Notes under the pieces: generated by a model
Databases searched by the model: none
What the model was told of the DNA's origin: nothing
The model's input: only the letters and a program-made list of their open reading frames with translations
DNA from: Alteromonas sp. ASW11-130
GTDB lineage: Bacteria; Pseudomonadota; Gammaproteobacteria; Enterobacterales; Alteromonadaceae
Direction of reading: 5' to 3'
Length of the DNA: 64,000 nt
NCBI RefSeq assembly: GCF_026183735.1
Contig: NZ_JAPFRE010000015.1
Location: 186,001 to 250,000, forward strand
Position numbers and translations under genes: made by a program
Shown: one piece after another, positions 1 through 9,965 of the stretch
Numbering within the stretch: the first letter of the stretch is position 1
How the letters are laid out: every line of letters starts with the position of its first letter

Positions 1-2
1 GC

Positions 3-1472
3 GGCTGCATCACTTTGTCTGCTAAGGGCCGCCCCCTCCCCCACGGCATTCATGAAATCGAAATCAGTGTTGAAGATACGGGGATAGGCATTAGCCGTCA
101 CGACAAGAAAAAGCTTTTCACTGCTTTTTCACAAGTAGATGATTCGTTAAATCGAAACTATCAGGGGACCGGGCTCGGTTTAGTAATCTGCCGGGAACTG
201 GTTAGATTAATGCGTGGTACGCTCCATCTAAAAAGTACCCCGGGGCAAGGCAGTAAGTTTACCGTTACTCTAAGAATGAATCAGTTAAGCCAAAAATTTG
301 CTTTGACACATTCTTCTGAATGGACGGGGAAACAGATTGTATTAATCGACCCGGTTCCAGAAACGCGGTATGCAAGTGCATCGATGTTACGTTATTTAGG
401 TGCTCACGTTACGTCGGTCGAGTCTTTGGCCTATTTGAAGTGTCTTCCCGAGACCAACCCAGATTATTTATTCGCCGTCGTACCCGTTACAAAATTAAGT
501 AAACGCGATAGCTATTTAAGCGAAGTTATTCAATTTTCAGCTCAAAAGCGTATTCTTTGGTATTCAGGGCCCGAGCCTTTCAACCAATACCCCAGCCTGA
601 CCCAGCACTTTCATACGCAAATTAGGATGCCTCTCACCATTACCAAACTGGAAAGCTTACTTTATCAAAAAGCGAATTCGAACCACAACCCGGTGCAAAA
701 TAAGATTAACAGCCTTCCCAGTGTCCGTATTTTAGCGGTTGATGATATGGATATGAACCTAAAACTTTTGCATACCTGGTTGAACAATTCGCCAGTTGAG
801 CTGACTACAACCATGAACGGACAGGATGCGGTTAACCGCTGCCAGACTCAGGAGTTCGATTTGATTCTTATGGACGTGCAGATGCCAGGCATGGATGGCT
901 TACAAGCGACCCAACTTATCCGAAAAACCGCGTTAAATTTAGGTACGCCGATTATTGCAGTTACTGCTCATGCGTTTAAAGAGGAGCAAGAGCGCCTGTT
1001 GGCCTCAGGCATGGACGATTATTTACCGAAACCGATCGAAATCGATAATTTAGTGGACCTTGTTCAACGCTGGTGTCGAAGTGTCAGCCCACAAGAACCA
1101 TCACTGCCTTCCATCGACTGGCCACTTGCTTTAAAGCGCTCCAACCATAATCCTGCCGTAGCTAAGGAATTACTGGAAGACTTTATAAACATGTTGCCCG
1201 ACACCCTGCATATTATTACCGACACGTGGGAACGTAATGAATTCGCTGACCTAGGCACAGAAGTGCACCGTTTGCATGGAGCTTGTTGCTATACTGGGGC
1301 CCCCAGGTTACAAGAATTGACTAAGCAAATGGAGAGCGCCCTTAAATTAAAACAATACTTGGTAGTGGAAGAATTGATGCCTGACTTTTTAGAAGAAGCC
1401 AGACACGTTCAGCAAGAAGGTAGAAAGCGGCTTCAGGAAATGGATTTAATAGACCTGGCTAATAAATTTTAA
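3..1472 (+). CDS. barA: BarA-type hybrid sensor histidine kinase, 3' part
   Basis: The gene is cut by the window start; the frame is open from base 3, so the sensor, HAMP and HisKA parts lie outside. Visible in order (residues counted from the Met codon at base 15): the end of the HATPase domain with the G1 box DTGIGI (21-26) and G2 box GTGLGL (51-56); a degenerate receiver-like stretch (about 105-215); a true receiver with acidic pair DD (243-244), phospho-acceptor Asp287 in LILMDVQMPG and Lys339; and a C-terminal Hpt domain with His421 in HRLHGACCY. E. coli BarA has the same order and a very similar Hpt motif (HKLHGSCGY). BarA phosphorylates UvrY/GacA, which controls CsrA-binding small RNAs. 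It converges with the next gene, overlapping by 4 bases. Domain content is certain; the BarA name rests on the Hpt similarity. Confidence 0.88.
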   Translation, partial: GCITLSAKGRPLPHGIHEIEISVEDTGIGISRHDKKKLFTAFSQVDDSLNRNYQGTGLGLVICRELVRLMRGTLHLKSTPGQGSKFTVTLRMNQLSQKFALTHSSEWTGKQIVLIDPVPETRYASASMLRYLGAHVTSVESLAYLKCLPETNPDYLFAVVPVTKLSKRDSYLSEVIQFSAQKRILWYSGPEPFNQYPSLTQHFHTQIRMPLTITKLESLLYQKANSNHNPVQNKINSLPSVRILAVDDMDMNLKLLHTWLNNSPVELTTTMNGQDAVNRCQTQEFDLILMDVQMPGMDGLQATQLIRKTALNLGTPIIAVTAHAFKEEQERLLASGMDDYLPKPIEIDNLVDLVQRWCRSVSPQEPSLPSIDWPLALKRSNHNPAVAKELLEDFINMLPDTLHIITDTWERNEFADLGTEVHRLHGACCYTGAPRLQELTKQMESALKLKQYLVVEELMPDFLEEARHVQQEGRKRLQEMDLIDLANKF

Positions 1473-2170
1473 TTGGTCTGCTCATTACGGGACGCTTGTG
1501 ATTGCTGGCATTGTTTCAATAAGGTTGCAAATTCGGTAGCAGACCTATCAAGATCAGCTGTTGAGATATACACATCAAAACCTAACCTATCACGTAATTG
1601 TGACATGCGATTAGCAAGCATCGCTTTTACCCCGGTTAACTGTTCACCATTTTCGAGTACGACCGGTTTGTCATCGAACATATCATTTCCATAACACATA
1701 CCCGTCTGACAGTTATCTTCATCCCGTTGCAATAACAGCGGTCGCTGCTCCATTAAAATATGGGTAGCCAAACGTGGCGAAATACCGCGTAAAAATGGTG
1801 AATAATCTTTTAGTTTGAAGCCTACTGCTTCGAGCTCCTGATGTTCAATGCCCCGTCGAATACGTGGGCAATCTACACGCTGCACATTATCCCAACTGAG
1901 TTGCCATTTGCCCAATCGATGGAAATAGCGTACTTCAGCCGGTGTAATTGCCAAGCTGAATTCGGGCTCACGCAATTTGAACCATCCGATCAATAAGGTC
2001 ACGATTGCTGCGCTGGTTAGGAAGATGCCTGCCAGAAAAAGTGATTCCGGCGCAAACGACAGCCACATCACCGACAAGCCCAACCCCAAAATGCCAAGAA
2101 GAACAGTAACCAACCCATTACGTTTAGAGTTAGCTCTGATATTAATCACGTTTTGTTCATTTGAAGACAT
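1469..2170 (-). CDS. DUF2982-family membrane protein
   Basis: A 233-residue protein with two adjacent hydrophobic segments near the N-terminus (about 19-36 and 43-62), followed by a soluble domain with a PH-like beginning (strands around FSLAITPAEVRYFHRLGKW) and a Cys-containing stretch near 155-160. I recognise it as resembling the DUF2982 proteins of Alteromonadales and Shewanella; no function is established. Its stop overlaps the barA stop by 4 bases on the opposite strand. It lies 162 bases downstream of the RND permease on the same strand and could be read from that operon or from its own promoter in the gap. The family call is from memory of its architecture. Confidence 0.7.
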   Translation of the reverse strand: MSSNEQNVINIRANSKRNGLVTVLLGILGLGLSVMWLSFAPESLFLAGIFLTSAAIVTLLIGWFKLREPEFSLAITPAEVRYFHRLGKWQLSWDNVQRVDCPRIRRGIEHQELEAVGFKLKDYSPFLRGISPRLATHILMEQRPLLLQRDEDNCQTGMCYGNDMFDDKPVVLENGEQLTGVKAMLANRMSQLRDRLGFDVYISTADLDRSATEFATLLKQCQQSQASRNEQTN

Positions 2171-2332
2171 AAAAATACACCACGATCATAATGATTGCCC
2201 AAATGATATAGAGTCTAATGCGCTGGCAAACTTTGCAATTCGTTTGCCACCAGCGAGATGGTTCAGGTTTCACACCATTCTTTACGTTAGCCACGTTCTT
2301 ACTTTCTAACCTACTCTATTACAGACGTTCGC

Positions 2333-5300
2333 TCAAGCAAGTTCAGGTTGTAAACGATTCTGCGCACGGCGATTGATTACACCTAACACGGTGGGCGTAA
2401 ATACCAGAGAAAGGATCACAGAGAAACCGACTCCGCCGGCCAGCACGACAGCTAATGGCGGCCAGAAGGTTCCGTTACTGAATAATAATAGCGGTAGGAG
2501 TCCTCCCACTGTAGTAAAAGTTGTGGATAGAATATGACGGCTGCAACCCATAGTTTCTTCTACAATAGCGCGGGTTTCCCCCGCGCGGGCTTTTGCATTG
2601 CCATTGATGGCAGCAATAACCACTATGGAGCCGTTGATTGCCACACCGATTAAACCCGCACTTCCCAACAAAGGATTGAATCCTAGCGGAAGTCCAGAAA
2701 GCCATAAACTCAGCATTCCTAACCCCACTGACAGCACCGCTACCGCACCAATTAATACGGCCTTACGTACACTGTTAAAGCTTAAAATTAAAGTAGTCAG
2801 CATTAACACTAATAACACTGGCGCATAGGTTCCCAACTGCCACATCGCTTGTTGTTGTTCATCCGCATCACCCGCCATCTTAATGCGATAGCCGGGCGGC
2901 AACTTAATACGCGCGTCAATCATAGATTTTAACTGGTTACTCACATCCACCGCTGGCACATCGGGTAGCAGGAAAGCCTGAACTTTGTTGATTCGCTCAC
3001 CTTGTTTACGTGTGATAGCAGTTAGCGAAGGAAGCAAAGACACATCGCTGAGTGATGCCAGCGTTACCCAAGTACTCTTATCCAAGGTGTTGGGTAGGGG
3101 AAGCCCCATCAATTTACTGATCGAATTTACCTCAGATGATTCCATTTTTATCCTGACAGGTACTTCTTCGGTACCTTCAAGTACACTTCCGCCAGTGATA
3201 CCGATTAATTGGTGCTGTAACTGCACAGCCATATTGCTTAATCCCAAACCGGCACTAGACGTCACTGAATCTGAGGTTTCCAAGGTAAGTTCTGGTTCAC
3301 CATATCCAATCGAGGCAATAGACTGTGTAATGCCATCTACGTGGCTCATTAACAAGCGTATTTCTTTGCCCAGTTCATCTAATTTGGCAATATCTTGTCC
3401 AATTATATTCACTTCGATGGGGGCGGCGATAGGTGGCCCCTGACCAAACGCGCGAACCACTATCTGTAAATCGGTAAATTGGTGTGCAAGCTCATGTTGT
3501 AATTGACCAATCAACCGGCTTGCTTGGTCAGCTGAGCCGGTGGTGACCACTGCATTAGCAAAATAGGGAGTGTTATCCCGTGTCATTACCTGATTGTAAT
3601 AAACTGAAGGGGCAGAGCCACCTACTAACCAGGTTACTTGTTCTATTTCTGAGTGCTTTTTAAGCGCGCTATTAATTGCCTGAGTACGGCTAGCAGTGTG
3701 CTCAATAGCAGAGCCTTCTGGTGTCCATACGTAAATTTCAAACTGGTTTCTATCCGCACTGGGAAAAAACACATTATCCAAACGGGACGTCAACGCGAAG
3801 CCGCTCCCACACAACACCACAATAAGTGTGATAACCGGCACCGGTCTTTTTATCCAGCTTCCCAGGTAGCGGTTAAATGTATTGGACATGACAGGCGTTT
3901 CTAAGCCGGTGGCCCACCAGCCACCCTCGCTTGTGTCTCTGGGCAAGAACTTTGCGGCCAAGGCGGCTATCAGGGTAAGTGAAATAAATAACGAACCAAT
4001 TAACGCCATCACCACACTTATTGCAATCGAACTGATAAAATCGCCAATATTGCCACTTAATAAAAATATCGGCATAAAACCTAAGATAGTGGTAAGTGTC
4101 GACGCTAAAAGAGGAGTGAATAGATGACGCACGCTTTTAGTCATGGCTTGTAGTCTGGTTAACGACTTATCGCGCAGATTGATACGAATTTCGTCGGTGA
4201 TCACTATGGCGTTGTCAATCAACAGACCGATGGCGATGATCATGCCGAAAATAGACATCTGGTGAATTTGCACATTAAACAAACTAAGTGCGAATAGCGT
4301 AAAAGCGGCGGTCAGGGGCAGTGCCAGACTAACAATCCAGGCTGCACGATACCCCATGAATAAAAATATCACCAATACCACCACGATACAGCCCAATAGC
4401 AAATTAGCTGACAAATCAATCAAGCGCGCAGAAGTATATTGGTTCTGTTCAAAAGCCACCGTGGCTGTGAAGCTGCCAGCGAAGTCGCGATTGAATTCTT
4501 CAACAGCTTTTAGTGCGTGTTCAGTCCACACGCCTGAACGTAAAGTAGTCTGCATTCTTGCTGCCACGAACACAGTTTGCTTGCCGTTGAGAAATGCCAT
4601 ATCGTTGACAGGCTGTTTAACCCCTCGACTAATGGTCGCTATATCTGACAACCTTAAGTAACGGCCATCACGATTTTGTAAAATTATATCTTTGACGACA
4701 TCCAGATCGGCAAGCGGCTGCGCAACTTTAAGTCGATAGTTACTCTGCTCTGTTTGAACTATTCCTGCGGGAAGCTTTGAGTCGGCCAGTTGAACTTTGT
4801 GGCTTATTTGCGCGAGGGTGAGACCAGTAGGCGCTAACTTCGCAGGGTCAACGTTCACCACTATTTCTTCTTCGGCAGCACCGTAGATACGCACAAGTTC
4901 AGTTCCGTTAACATTGCGTAGCCTATCTGCCAGTTCATTCGCCATGCGTGCAGTCATCATTGAGGTTGTGGTTTGGTGCTCTGCTTCAACTGACAACAGT
5001 AGAGTAAACGCCGTGGCACCGCGCTTTTCGTCAAAAATAGGTTTACCTGCGCCCTGGGGGAACTGCGTAGAAGCCGTACTCAAGCTATCGCGTATTTCGC
5101 TGAATATCTGTTCGTTATTCGAATTATTTACCCAGTCCTGAAGCTCTAGGCTTATCACTGAGATCCCAGCCCGAGAAGTCGATTCAATTTCTTTTATTTC
5201 ATATATCTCACGCAAATGATCTTCAAGCACATCACTGATGAGGGCCTCAACCTGCTCAGCCGATGCTCCAGGATAAGGGGTTATCACTAACGTATTGCGA

Positions 5301-5440
5301 GTATCAATGCGCGGGTCTTCTAAACGGGGTAAATTGGTCAACGCAGAGTACCCAGCAACCAATAAAATCACCAGGCTCAACACTAACAAATGAGGACGTT
5401 GATAAAAAAGACTATACCAAGGCTGGGACGTGTCACTCAC
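2333..5440 (-). CDS. RND-family efflux permease (HAE1 type)
   Basis: A 1035-residue inner-membrane proton/drug antiporter of the AcrB/MexB superfamily, near the usual length. It has the expected plan: an N-terminal membrane segment (LLVLSLVILLVAGYSALTNL), a large periplasmic loop, six helices, a second periplasmic loop and six more helices. Helix 4 carries GLLIDNAIVITDEI, where Asp is the likely proton-relay residue; this LIDN form is common in the AcrB-like subgroup without a second Asp. Its start overlaps the stop of the upstream adaptor gene by 4 bases, so the two are translationally coupled. No outer-membrane channel gene is present, so a TolC encoded elsewhere is presumably used. The substrate cannot be told from sequence. 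Regulation is probably by the divergent TetR gene. Confidence 0.93.
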   Translation of the reverse strand: MSDTSQPWYSLFYQRPHLLVLSLVILLVAGYSALTNLPRLEDPRIDTRNTLVITPYPGASAEQVEALISDVLEDHLREIYEIKEIESTSRAGISVISLELQDWVNNSNNEQIFSEIRDSLSTASTQFPQGAGKPIFDEKRGATAFTLLLSVEAEHQTTTSMMTARMANELADRLRNVNGTELVRIYGAAEEEIVVNVDPAKLAPTGLTLAQISHKVQLADSKLPAGIVQTEQSNYRLKVAQPLADLDVVKDIILQNRDGRYLRLSDIATISRGVKQPVNDMAFLNGKQTVFVAARMQTTLRSGVWTEHALKAVEEFNRDFAGSFTATVAFEQNQYTSARLIDLSANLLLGCIVVVLVIFLFMGYRAAWIVSLALPLTAAFTLFALSLFNVQIHQMSIFGMIIAIGLLIDNAIVITDEIRINLRDKSLTRLQAMTKSVRHLFTPLLASTLTTILGFMPIFLLSGNIGDFISSIAISVVMALIGSLFISLTLIAALAAKFLPRDTSEGGWWATGLETPVMSNTFNRYLGSWIKRPVPVITLIVVLCGSGFALTSRLDNVFFPSADRNQFEIYVWTPEGSAIEHTASRTQAINSALKKHSEIEQVTWLVGGSAPSVYYNQVMTRDNTPYFANAVVTTGSADQASRLIGQLQHELAHQFTDLQIVVRAFGQGPPIAAPIEVNIIGQDIAKLDELGKEIRLLMSHVDGITQSIASIGYGEPELTLETSDSVTSSAGLGLSNMAVQLQHQLIGITGGSVLEGTEEVPVRIKMESSEVNSISKLMGLPLPNTLDKSTWVTLASLSDVSLLPSLTAITRKQGERINKVQAFLLPDVPAVDVSNQLKSMIDARIKLPPGYRIKMAGDADEQQQAMWQLGTYAPVLLVLMLTTLILSFNSVRKAVLIGAVAVLSVGLGMLSLWLSGLPLGFNPLLGSAGLIGVAINGSIVVIAAINGNAKARAGETRAIVEETMGCSRHILSTTFTTVGGLLPLLLFSNGTFWPPLAVVLAGGVGFSVILSLVFTPTVLGVINRRAQNRLQPELA

Positions 5441-6600
5441 AGACTCGCTCCTTGTCCGGGGGCGTCAAGCAGAGCGGTTTTTACCAGTTGCCCGGGGACA
5501 AGTCGTTGTCCTCCTTGAGCTACAAATTTATCTCCATTTTTTATCGCACCGCGAACATATGCCTCTTTGGTAGTGGCGTAAATAATTTCAACCAAACGGC
5601 TTTGTAGCTGAGGGTTACCATTGCCCGTGACCACCAGCAATGTCCACAAGCCGCGCACTCCCTGAGTCAATGCAGCTAAAGGAACCCACGCTCCGGGTTC
5701 TTCTACCGACGTGTTAATAGTTACCGATACCATATCGCCGATCAATAACGCATTTGATGTATTCGGTACCGCAACGAGCGCGTCAATCGTGCGAGTTTGC
5801 CGATTCCGGGAAGGCTGTATACTAAGTAACTGACCTTCTACGTTGCCCCCCCCAACATCTACAATTATTGTCTGGCCATTTTCTAGCGTACCTGCAAGCG
5901 CTTGCGGTAAGGCTAACCTGGCTTGTAATTCATGAGTGGCGCCCAGCGTCAATATCGGTGAGGCTGCCTGCACTACCGTTCCTTCGTCGACTAGTTTTGT
6001 CCCCACCATTCCGTCAAAGGGGGCTGACAACCTAGACTTATCTATTTCGACTGCCAGTGAGTCAAGCGCAGCCTCGACTTCTGTCACTTGTGCGGTCGCT
6101 ACCTCAAAACGCGCACGGGCTTCATCGACCTGCTGTCGGGATGCTCCGCCTTGGCCCAAAACGGACTTCATACGTTGTAAAGTAGCGTTTGCCAGAGTGA
6201 CATCTGCTTGCGCCCTATGCAGCCTAGCTTTCAGTTCAGACTGCTGGCTGACGAGTCTGGCTGTGTCTAATACAGCCAGAACCTGCCCTTGTTTAATACT
6301 ATCGCCCTCTTCGACATTAATAGTTGCAATTCTACCTGCCCGTTCAAATCCCAAACGCGACGCGCGGGCCGATTCAATTAGACCAAAAATACGCTGCTCG
6401 CGTTGATAGGACGTTTGCATTTGAACAATAGACACATGCGCCTGAGCACGTTCATTTTCGGTTTTATGTTTATCTGCTCGAGTAGTCCCGGCGGAAAAAA
6501 GCAAAGTAATTAGTATTGCCGTGCTCAGCGCGACGGTAAGCCATAACTGTAGTTTGCCTGATTCTGAAGTAGAATGGACTACGCTTGGATGATCCGACAT
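5437..6600 (-). CDS. RND periplasmic adaptor (membrane fusion protein)
   Basis: A 387-residue HlyD/AcrA-like adaptor linking the RND permease to an outer-membrane channel. It has an N-terminal membrane anchor (WLTVALSTAILITLLFSAG), and no lipobox Cys. Then come a biotinyl-lipoyl half (RIATINVEEGDSIKQGQVLA), an alpha-helical hairpin (about 115-180, rich in Ala/Gln/Glu), the second lipoyl half (LSAPFDGMVGTKLVDEGTVV), and beta-barrel and membrane-proximal domains. It is the first gene of a two-gene operon; the ATGA-type 4-base overlap with the permease gene fits coupled synthesis. The start codon lies 130 bases from the divergent TetR gene, with the palindromic operator between them. Confidence 0.92.
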   Translation of the reverse strand: MSDHPSVVHSTSESGKLQLWLTVALSTAILITLLFSAGTTRADKHKTENERAQAHVSIVQMQTSYQREQRIFGLIESARASRLGFERAGRIATINVEEGDSIKQGQVLAVLDTARLVSQQSELKARLHRAQADVTLANATLQRMKSVLGQGGASRQQVDEARARFEVATAQVTEVEAALDSLAVEIDKSRLSAPFDGMVGTKLVDEGTVVQAASPILTLGATHELQARLALPQALAGTLENGQTIIVDVGGGNVEGQLLSIQPSRNRQTRTIDALVAVPNTSNALLIGDMVSVTINTSVEEPGAWVPLAALTQGVRGLWTLLVVTGNGNPQLQSRLVEIIYATTKEAYVRGAIKNGDKFVAQGGQRLVPGQLVKTALLDAPGQGASL

Positions 6601-6629
6601 AGGTGTCCTCTGACATCGCTCAAGGTGTG

Positions 6630-6648
6630 ATTAATATTTCATATTAAT
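6630..6648. repeat. AT-rich 8-bp inverted repeat in RND/TetR spacer
   Basis: ATTAATAT and ATATTAAT are exact complements separated by TTC. The repeat lies about 30 bases upstream of the adaptor start. It may be a second regulatory site, but such AT-rich palindromes also arise by chance. Confidence 0.35.
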
Positions 6649-6689
6649 GAGCGTATTTACTCAAGATAGCCTAATGCTATATTATAAAT

Positions 6690-6704
6690 ACTAGACCGTC
6701 TAGT
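6690..6704. promoter_or_regulatory. TetR-type operator palindrome
   Basis: ACTAGACCGTCTAGT is a perfect 7-bp inverted repeat around one central base. It sits between the divergent RND operon and the TetR gene, 26 bases upstream of the TetR start codon. The position and symmetry are those expected of an autoregulating TetR repressor that also controls the pump. Confidence 0.75.
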
Positions 6705-6730
6705 TTGATAAATATATTTGAGGTACTGCC

Positions 6731-7393
6731 TTGGCTAAATCTGGAACGAAAAGCGCTGGCCGCCCTAAAAGTGAAGAAAAACGTCAGCAAATTCTGAACG
6801 CCGCGGTAAACCTATTTTTGCACCAAGGCGTTACAGCGACATCAATGGATGCCATTGCGAAAGAATCTGGTGTTTCGAAACAAACCGTTTATTCGCATTT
6901 TGCCAGTAAAGATGAACTATACACTGTTGCTATTGAATCAAAGTGTCGAGATTACTTGCTTACCCCAGACGATTTAGCTTGTTGCCCTGCGGAAACGAAC
7001 GGATTAAAACACACTTTGGAGTTGATAGGAGCGCAATTATTACGCCTCTTAAGTGACCCACAAGTTATCGCAATGTACCGTATCGTTATCAGTGAAGCGA
7101 AAAATGCCCCTGAAGTCGCACGCCTTTTTTATCAGGCAGGCCCTAAAAAAGGGGTTGAAGATATAGGTCTCCTTTTTCTTAAGGATAGTGAATACTTACT
7201 CACTGAGGAGGAGTCCATTACACTAGCGGTGCAGTACCTCAATTTACTAAAGAGCGACTTTCACATGCGCAGCCTATTTGGCCTGGAAGACATACTCTCA
7301 GAGGAACAAATAAGAGCAAAAGTAGATATGTCTGTACGGAGTATCCTTTTATTGTATCGTGACGCGATAAAGCATAAAACGTTGCGGAGTTAG
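6731..7393 (+). CDS. TetR/AcrR-family transcriptional regulator
   Basis: A 220-residue repressor. The N-terminal helix-turn-helix (about residues 15-60) shows the family signature ATSMDAIAKESGVSKQTVY followed by SHFASKDELY. The C-terminal ligand-binding half resembles the AefR-like TetR_C group found beside RND pumps. The start is TTG at 6731, with GAGG 8 bases upstream; no ATG or GTG is better placed before the HTH. It is divergent from the adaptor-permease operon with a perfect palindrome in the shared spacer, so it most likely represses the pump and itself until a pump substrate binds. Confidence 0.9.
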   Translation: MAKSGTKSAGRPKSEEKRQQILNAAVNLFLHQGVTATSMDAIAKESGVSKQTVYSHFASKDELYTVAIESKCRDYLLTPDDLACCPAETNGLKHTLELIGAQLLRLLSDPQVIAMYRIVISEAKNAPEVARLFYQAGPKKGVEDIGLLFLKDSEYLLTEEESITLAVQYLNLLKSDFHMRSLFGLEDILSEEQIRAKVDMSVRSILLLYRDAIKHKTLRS

Positions 7394-7650
7394 CTTTCAG
7401 CTATTCCTTACAGCGCTTTTACGTCGCTTAATGTCCACCCGCCGACGCGCCGATTCCCCCTGAAATTATGTAGGAAAAAATATTCAAAACTCGTCTAACT
7501 CACTCAGGTTAAAGATAATTTTATAATGAAGCAGAGAGTGATTTTAAAGCGTATTAATTACTCATAAGCGATGTTCGCCACATTACAGCGACTGAGTAAT
7601 TTGCTACACTTACCGCGATTTTCTTCGACAACGTTTTTTGAGAGTAATTC

Positions 7651-8664
7651 ATGGCCGACTTTACAGGCAACCATATTCTTAGCGTTAACCAATTCGACCG
7701 CGACGCCATTGAAAAAGTCTTTCGCGTGGCAGATAACATGGCCCCTTATGCGAAACGACAAAAACGCACTGAAGTACTCAATGGCGCTATTTTAGGCAAT
7801 TTGTTTTTTGAGCCCAGTACCAGAACACGGGTAAGCTTTGGCACTGCATTTAATCTGTTAGGTGGTGAGGTACGTGAAACCACTGGTATGGATAATTCCG
7901 CTTTGGCAAAAGGAGAGTCACTGTATGACACAGCGCGTGTACTAAGCGGCTATTCAGATATAATTGCCATGCGTCACCCTGCTACTGGCTCAGTGGCTGA
8001 GTTTGCAGAAGGCAGTCGCGTGCCCGTTATCAATGGCGGGGACGGCGCCAATGAACATCCTACTCAAGCGTTGCTCGATTTGTTCACCATCAAACGTGAA
8101 TTGGAATACCACGGTAAAGGCATTGATGGATTGCACATTGCGATGATCGGCGATTTACGCTATGGACGCACCGTCCATTCTTTATGTAAGTTGTTATGTT
8201 TATACAAAAATATCCACTTTACGTTGATATCGCCGAAAGAACTAGGCATGCCCCAACCGATTATTGATACTGTAGCAAATTCAGGGCATAAACTGACCAT
8301 AACGGAGCAGCTTGAGGGGAGTATGGATGCGGATATTTGTTATCAGACTCGCATTCAGGAAGAACGCTTCCCCTCTCAAGATGAAGCGAACAAGTATCGG
8401 GGCAAATTTCGTTTAAATCAGGCTATATACACCAAACACTTTCAGTCTAAAACTGTCATTATGCATCCACTTCCTCGGGATTCCCGCATGGAAGCGAACG
8501 AGCTGGACAACGACCTTAATCTTCATCCCAAACTGGCTATATTCCGTCAGACCGACAATGGGGTACTAGTAAGAATGGCGTTGTTTGCGCTGACGTTGGG
8601 GGTCGAAAGCCTGGTCAGCAAATATGAACGCGATGTCATTTGGCACAGCAACAAGAGCAACTAA
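7651..8664 (+). CDS. pyrB: Aspartate carbamoyltransferase catalytic chain
   Basis: Catalyses carbamoyl phosphate + L-aspartate to N-carbamoyl-aspartate, the committed step of pyrimidine synthesis. The 337-residue protein carries the carbamoyl-phosphate motif STRTR (56-60), the active-site RHP (108-110), HPTQ (136-139) and the Leu-Pro-Arg loop HPLPRDS. It is about 25 residues longer than E. coli PyrB (311). No regulatory-chain gene (pyrI) follows; instead hemL starts 5 bases after the stop, so the enzyme may lack E. coli-type CTP control unless pyrI lies elsewhere. A weak GAGAG precedes the ATG. I saw no pyrL-like leader peptide or attenuator in the 257-base spacer upstream. Confidence 0.95.
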   Translation: MADFTGNHILSVNQFDRDAIEKVFRVADNMAPYAKRQKRTEVLNGAILGNLFFEPSTRTRVSFGTAFNLLGGEVRETTGMDNSALAKGESLYDTARVLSGYSDIIAMRHPATGSVAEFAEGSRVPVINGGDGANEHPTQALLDLFTIKRELEYHGKGIDGLHIAMIGDLRYGRTVHSLCKLLCLYKNIHFTLISPKELGMPQPIIDTVANSGHKLTITEQLEGSMDADICYQTRIQEERFPSQDEANKYRGKFRLNQAIYTKHFQSKTVIMHPLPRDSRMEANELDNDLNLHPKLAIFRQTDNGVLVRMALFALTLGVESLVSKYERDVIWHSNKSN

Positions 8665-8669
8665 CTACT

Positions 8670-9950
8670 ATGCAGCGATCAGAACAACTATTTACGCAAG
8701 CACAAAAAACTATCCCTGGTGGGGTAAACTCACCAGTACGCGCATTTAAAGCGGTGGGGGGAACCCCGCGTTTTATCCAAAAAGCGGATGGTCCTTATAT
8801 TTGGGATGTGGATGGTAAACGTTATATCGATTACGTGCAGTCGTGGGGACCAATGGTTTTAGGTCATAATCACAGTGCCATCCGAGAAGCCGTGATCAAG
8901 GCAGCGGAAAACGGCCTGAGTTTTGGTGCGCCTACAGAAGCAGAAGTATTGATGGCGGGGAAAGTTAACTCCCTGGTGCCCTCGATGGAAATGGTACGGA
9001 TGGTGAACTCCGGCACTGAAGCGACTATGTCCGCTATTCGTCTAGCGCGCGGCTATACTGCTCGTAACAAACTAATCAAGTTTGAAGGTTGTTACCATGG
9101 TCATGCTGATTCATTGTTGGTAAAAGCGGGCTCTGGCGCTTTAACGTTAGGGGTGCCGAGCTCGCCTGGCGTTCCTGCCGACGTAGCTCAACACACGTTA
9201 ACCGCAGAATTTAATAATCTCGATAGTGTAAAACAAATGTTTTCGGAGTATCCCGACGATATCGCCTGCATTATTGTGGAACCTGTGGCGGGTAATATGA
9301 ATTGTATTCCACCTGTTGATGGCTTTTTAGAAGGTTTGCGATCACTGTGTGATGAATATGGCAGCGTACTGATTTTCGATGAAGTGATGACTGGTTTTCG
9401 GGTGTCTCGCGGCGGTGCCCAAGCACACTATTCAATTGTGCCAGATCTCACGTGTCTCGGAAAAGTGATAGGTGGCGGCATGCCCGTAGGTGCTTTCGGT
9501 GGTAAACGTGACATCTTGACGCATATCGCGCCGACCGGTCCGGTTTATCAGGCTGGAACCTTGTCCGGCAACCCTATTGCAATGGCTGCGGGCTTAGCCG
9601 CATTAGCAGAGTTAGAAAACGAATCACTCTATCCTCACATTTTCAACCTGACGGAAAAGTTAGTAAAGGGTTTCCAAGCCGCTGCAAATAAGCATGGCAT
9701 TCCATTAACCACTAACCATGCTGGTAGCATGTTTGGTATTTTCTTTACCGATCTGGATAAAGTAACCAATTATCAACAAGCGATTAACTGTAATAATGAG
9801 CAGTTTAAGCAGTTTTACCATGGAATGTTAGAGGCGGGAATTTATATGGCCCCAGCGTCTTACGAAGCCGGATTTATGTCTTATGCACATACTGATGCGT
9901 TAATTGAAGAGACAGTGAGTGCTGCTGAACATATTTTCAGCAAGCTATAA
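8670..9950 (+). CDS. hemL: Glutamate-1-semialdehyde 2,1-aminomutase
   Basis: A PLP-dependent enzyme converting glutamate-1-semialdehyde to 5-aminolevulinate in C5-pathway haem synthesis. The 426-residue length matches E. coli HemL (426). Motifs: the N-terminal [11 protein letters not shown], the [16 protein letters not shown] cofactor region, FDEVMTGFR, and the PLP lysine in [18 protein letters not shown]. The frame is open to a TTG at 8640 inside pyrB, but the ATG at 8670 gives an N-terminus (MQRSEQLF) that lines up with E. coli MSKSENLY, so I use it. It starts 5 bases after pyrB and is probably co-transcribed with it, an arrangement linking pyrimidine and tetrapyrrole genes. It converges with the DyP-like gene after a 15-base gap. 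Confidence 0.96.
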   Translation: MQRSEQLFTQAQKTIPGGVNSPVRAFKAVGGTPRFIQKADGPYIWDVDGKRYIDYVQSWGPMVLGHNHSAIREAVIKAAENGLSFGAPTEAEVLMAGKVNSLVPSMEMVRMVNSGTEATMSAIRLARGYTARNKLIKFEGCYHGHADSLLVKAGSGALTLGVPSSPGVPADVAQHTLTAEFNNLDSVKQMFSEYPDDIACIIVEPVAGNMNCIPPVDGFLEGLRSLCDEYGSVLIFDEVMTGFRVSRGGAQAHYSIVPDLTCLGKVIGGGMPVGAFGGKRDILTHIAPTGPVYQAGTLSGNPIAMAAGLAALAELENESLYPHIFNLTEKLVKGFQAAANKHGIPLTTNHAGSMFGIFFTDLDKVTNYQQAINCNNEQFKQFYHGMLEAGIYMAPASYEAGFMSYAHTDALIEETVSAAEHIFSKL

Positions 9951-9965
9951 GTCAATAGCAGCAAG

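Noticed and set aside
8640..8669. Upstream TTG start for hemL inside pyrB
   Set aside because: The ATG at 8670 aligns with known HemL N-termini and gives the standard length.
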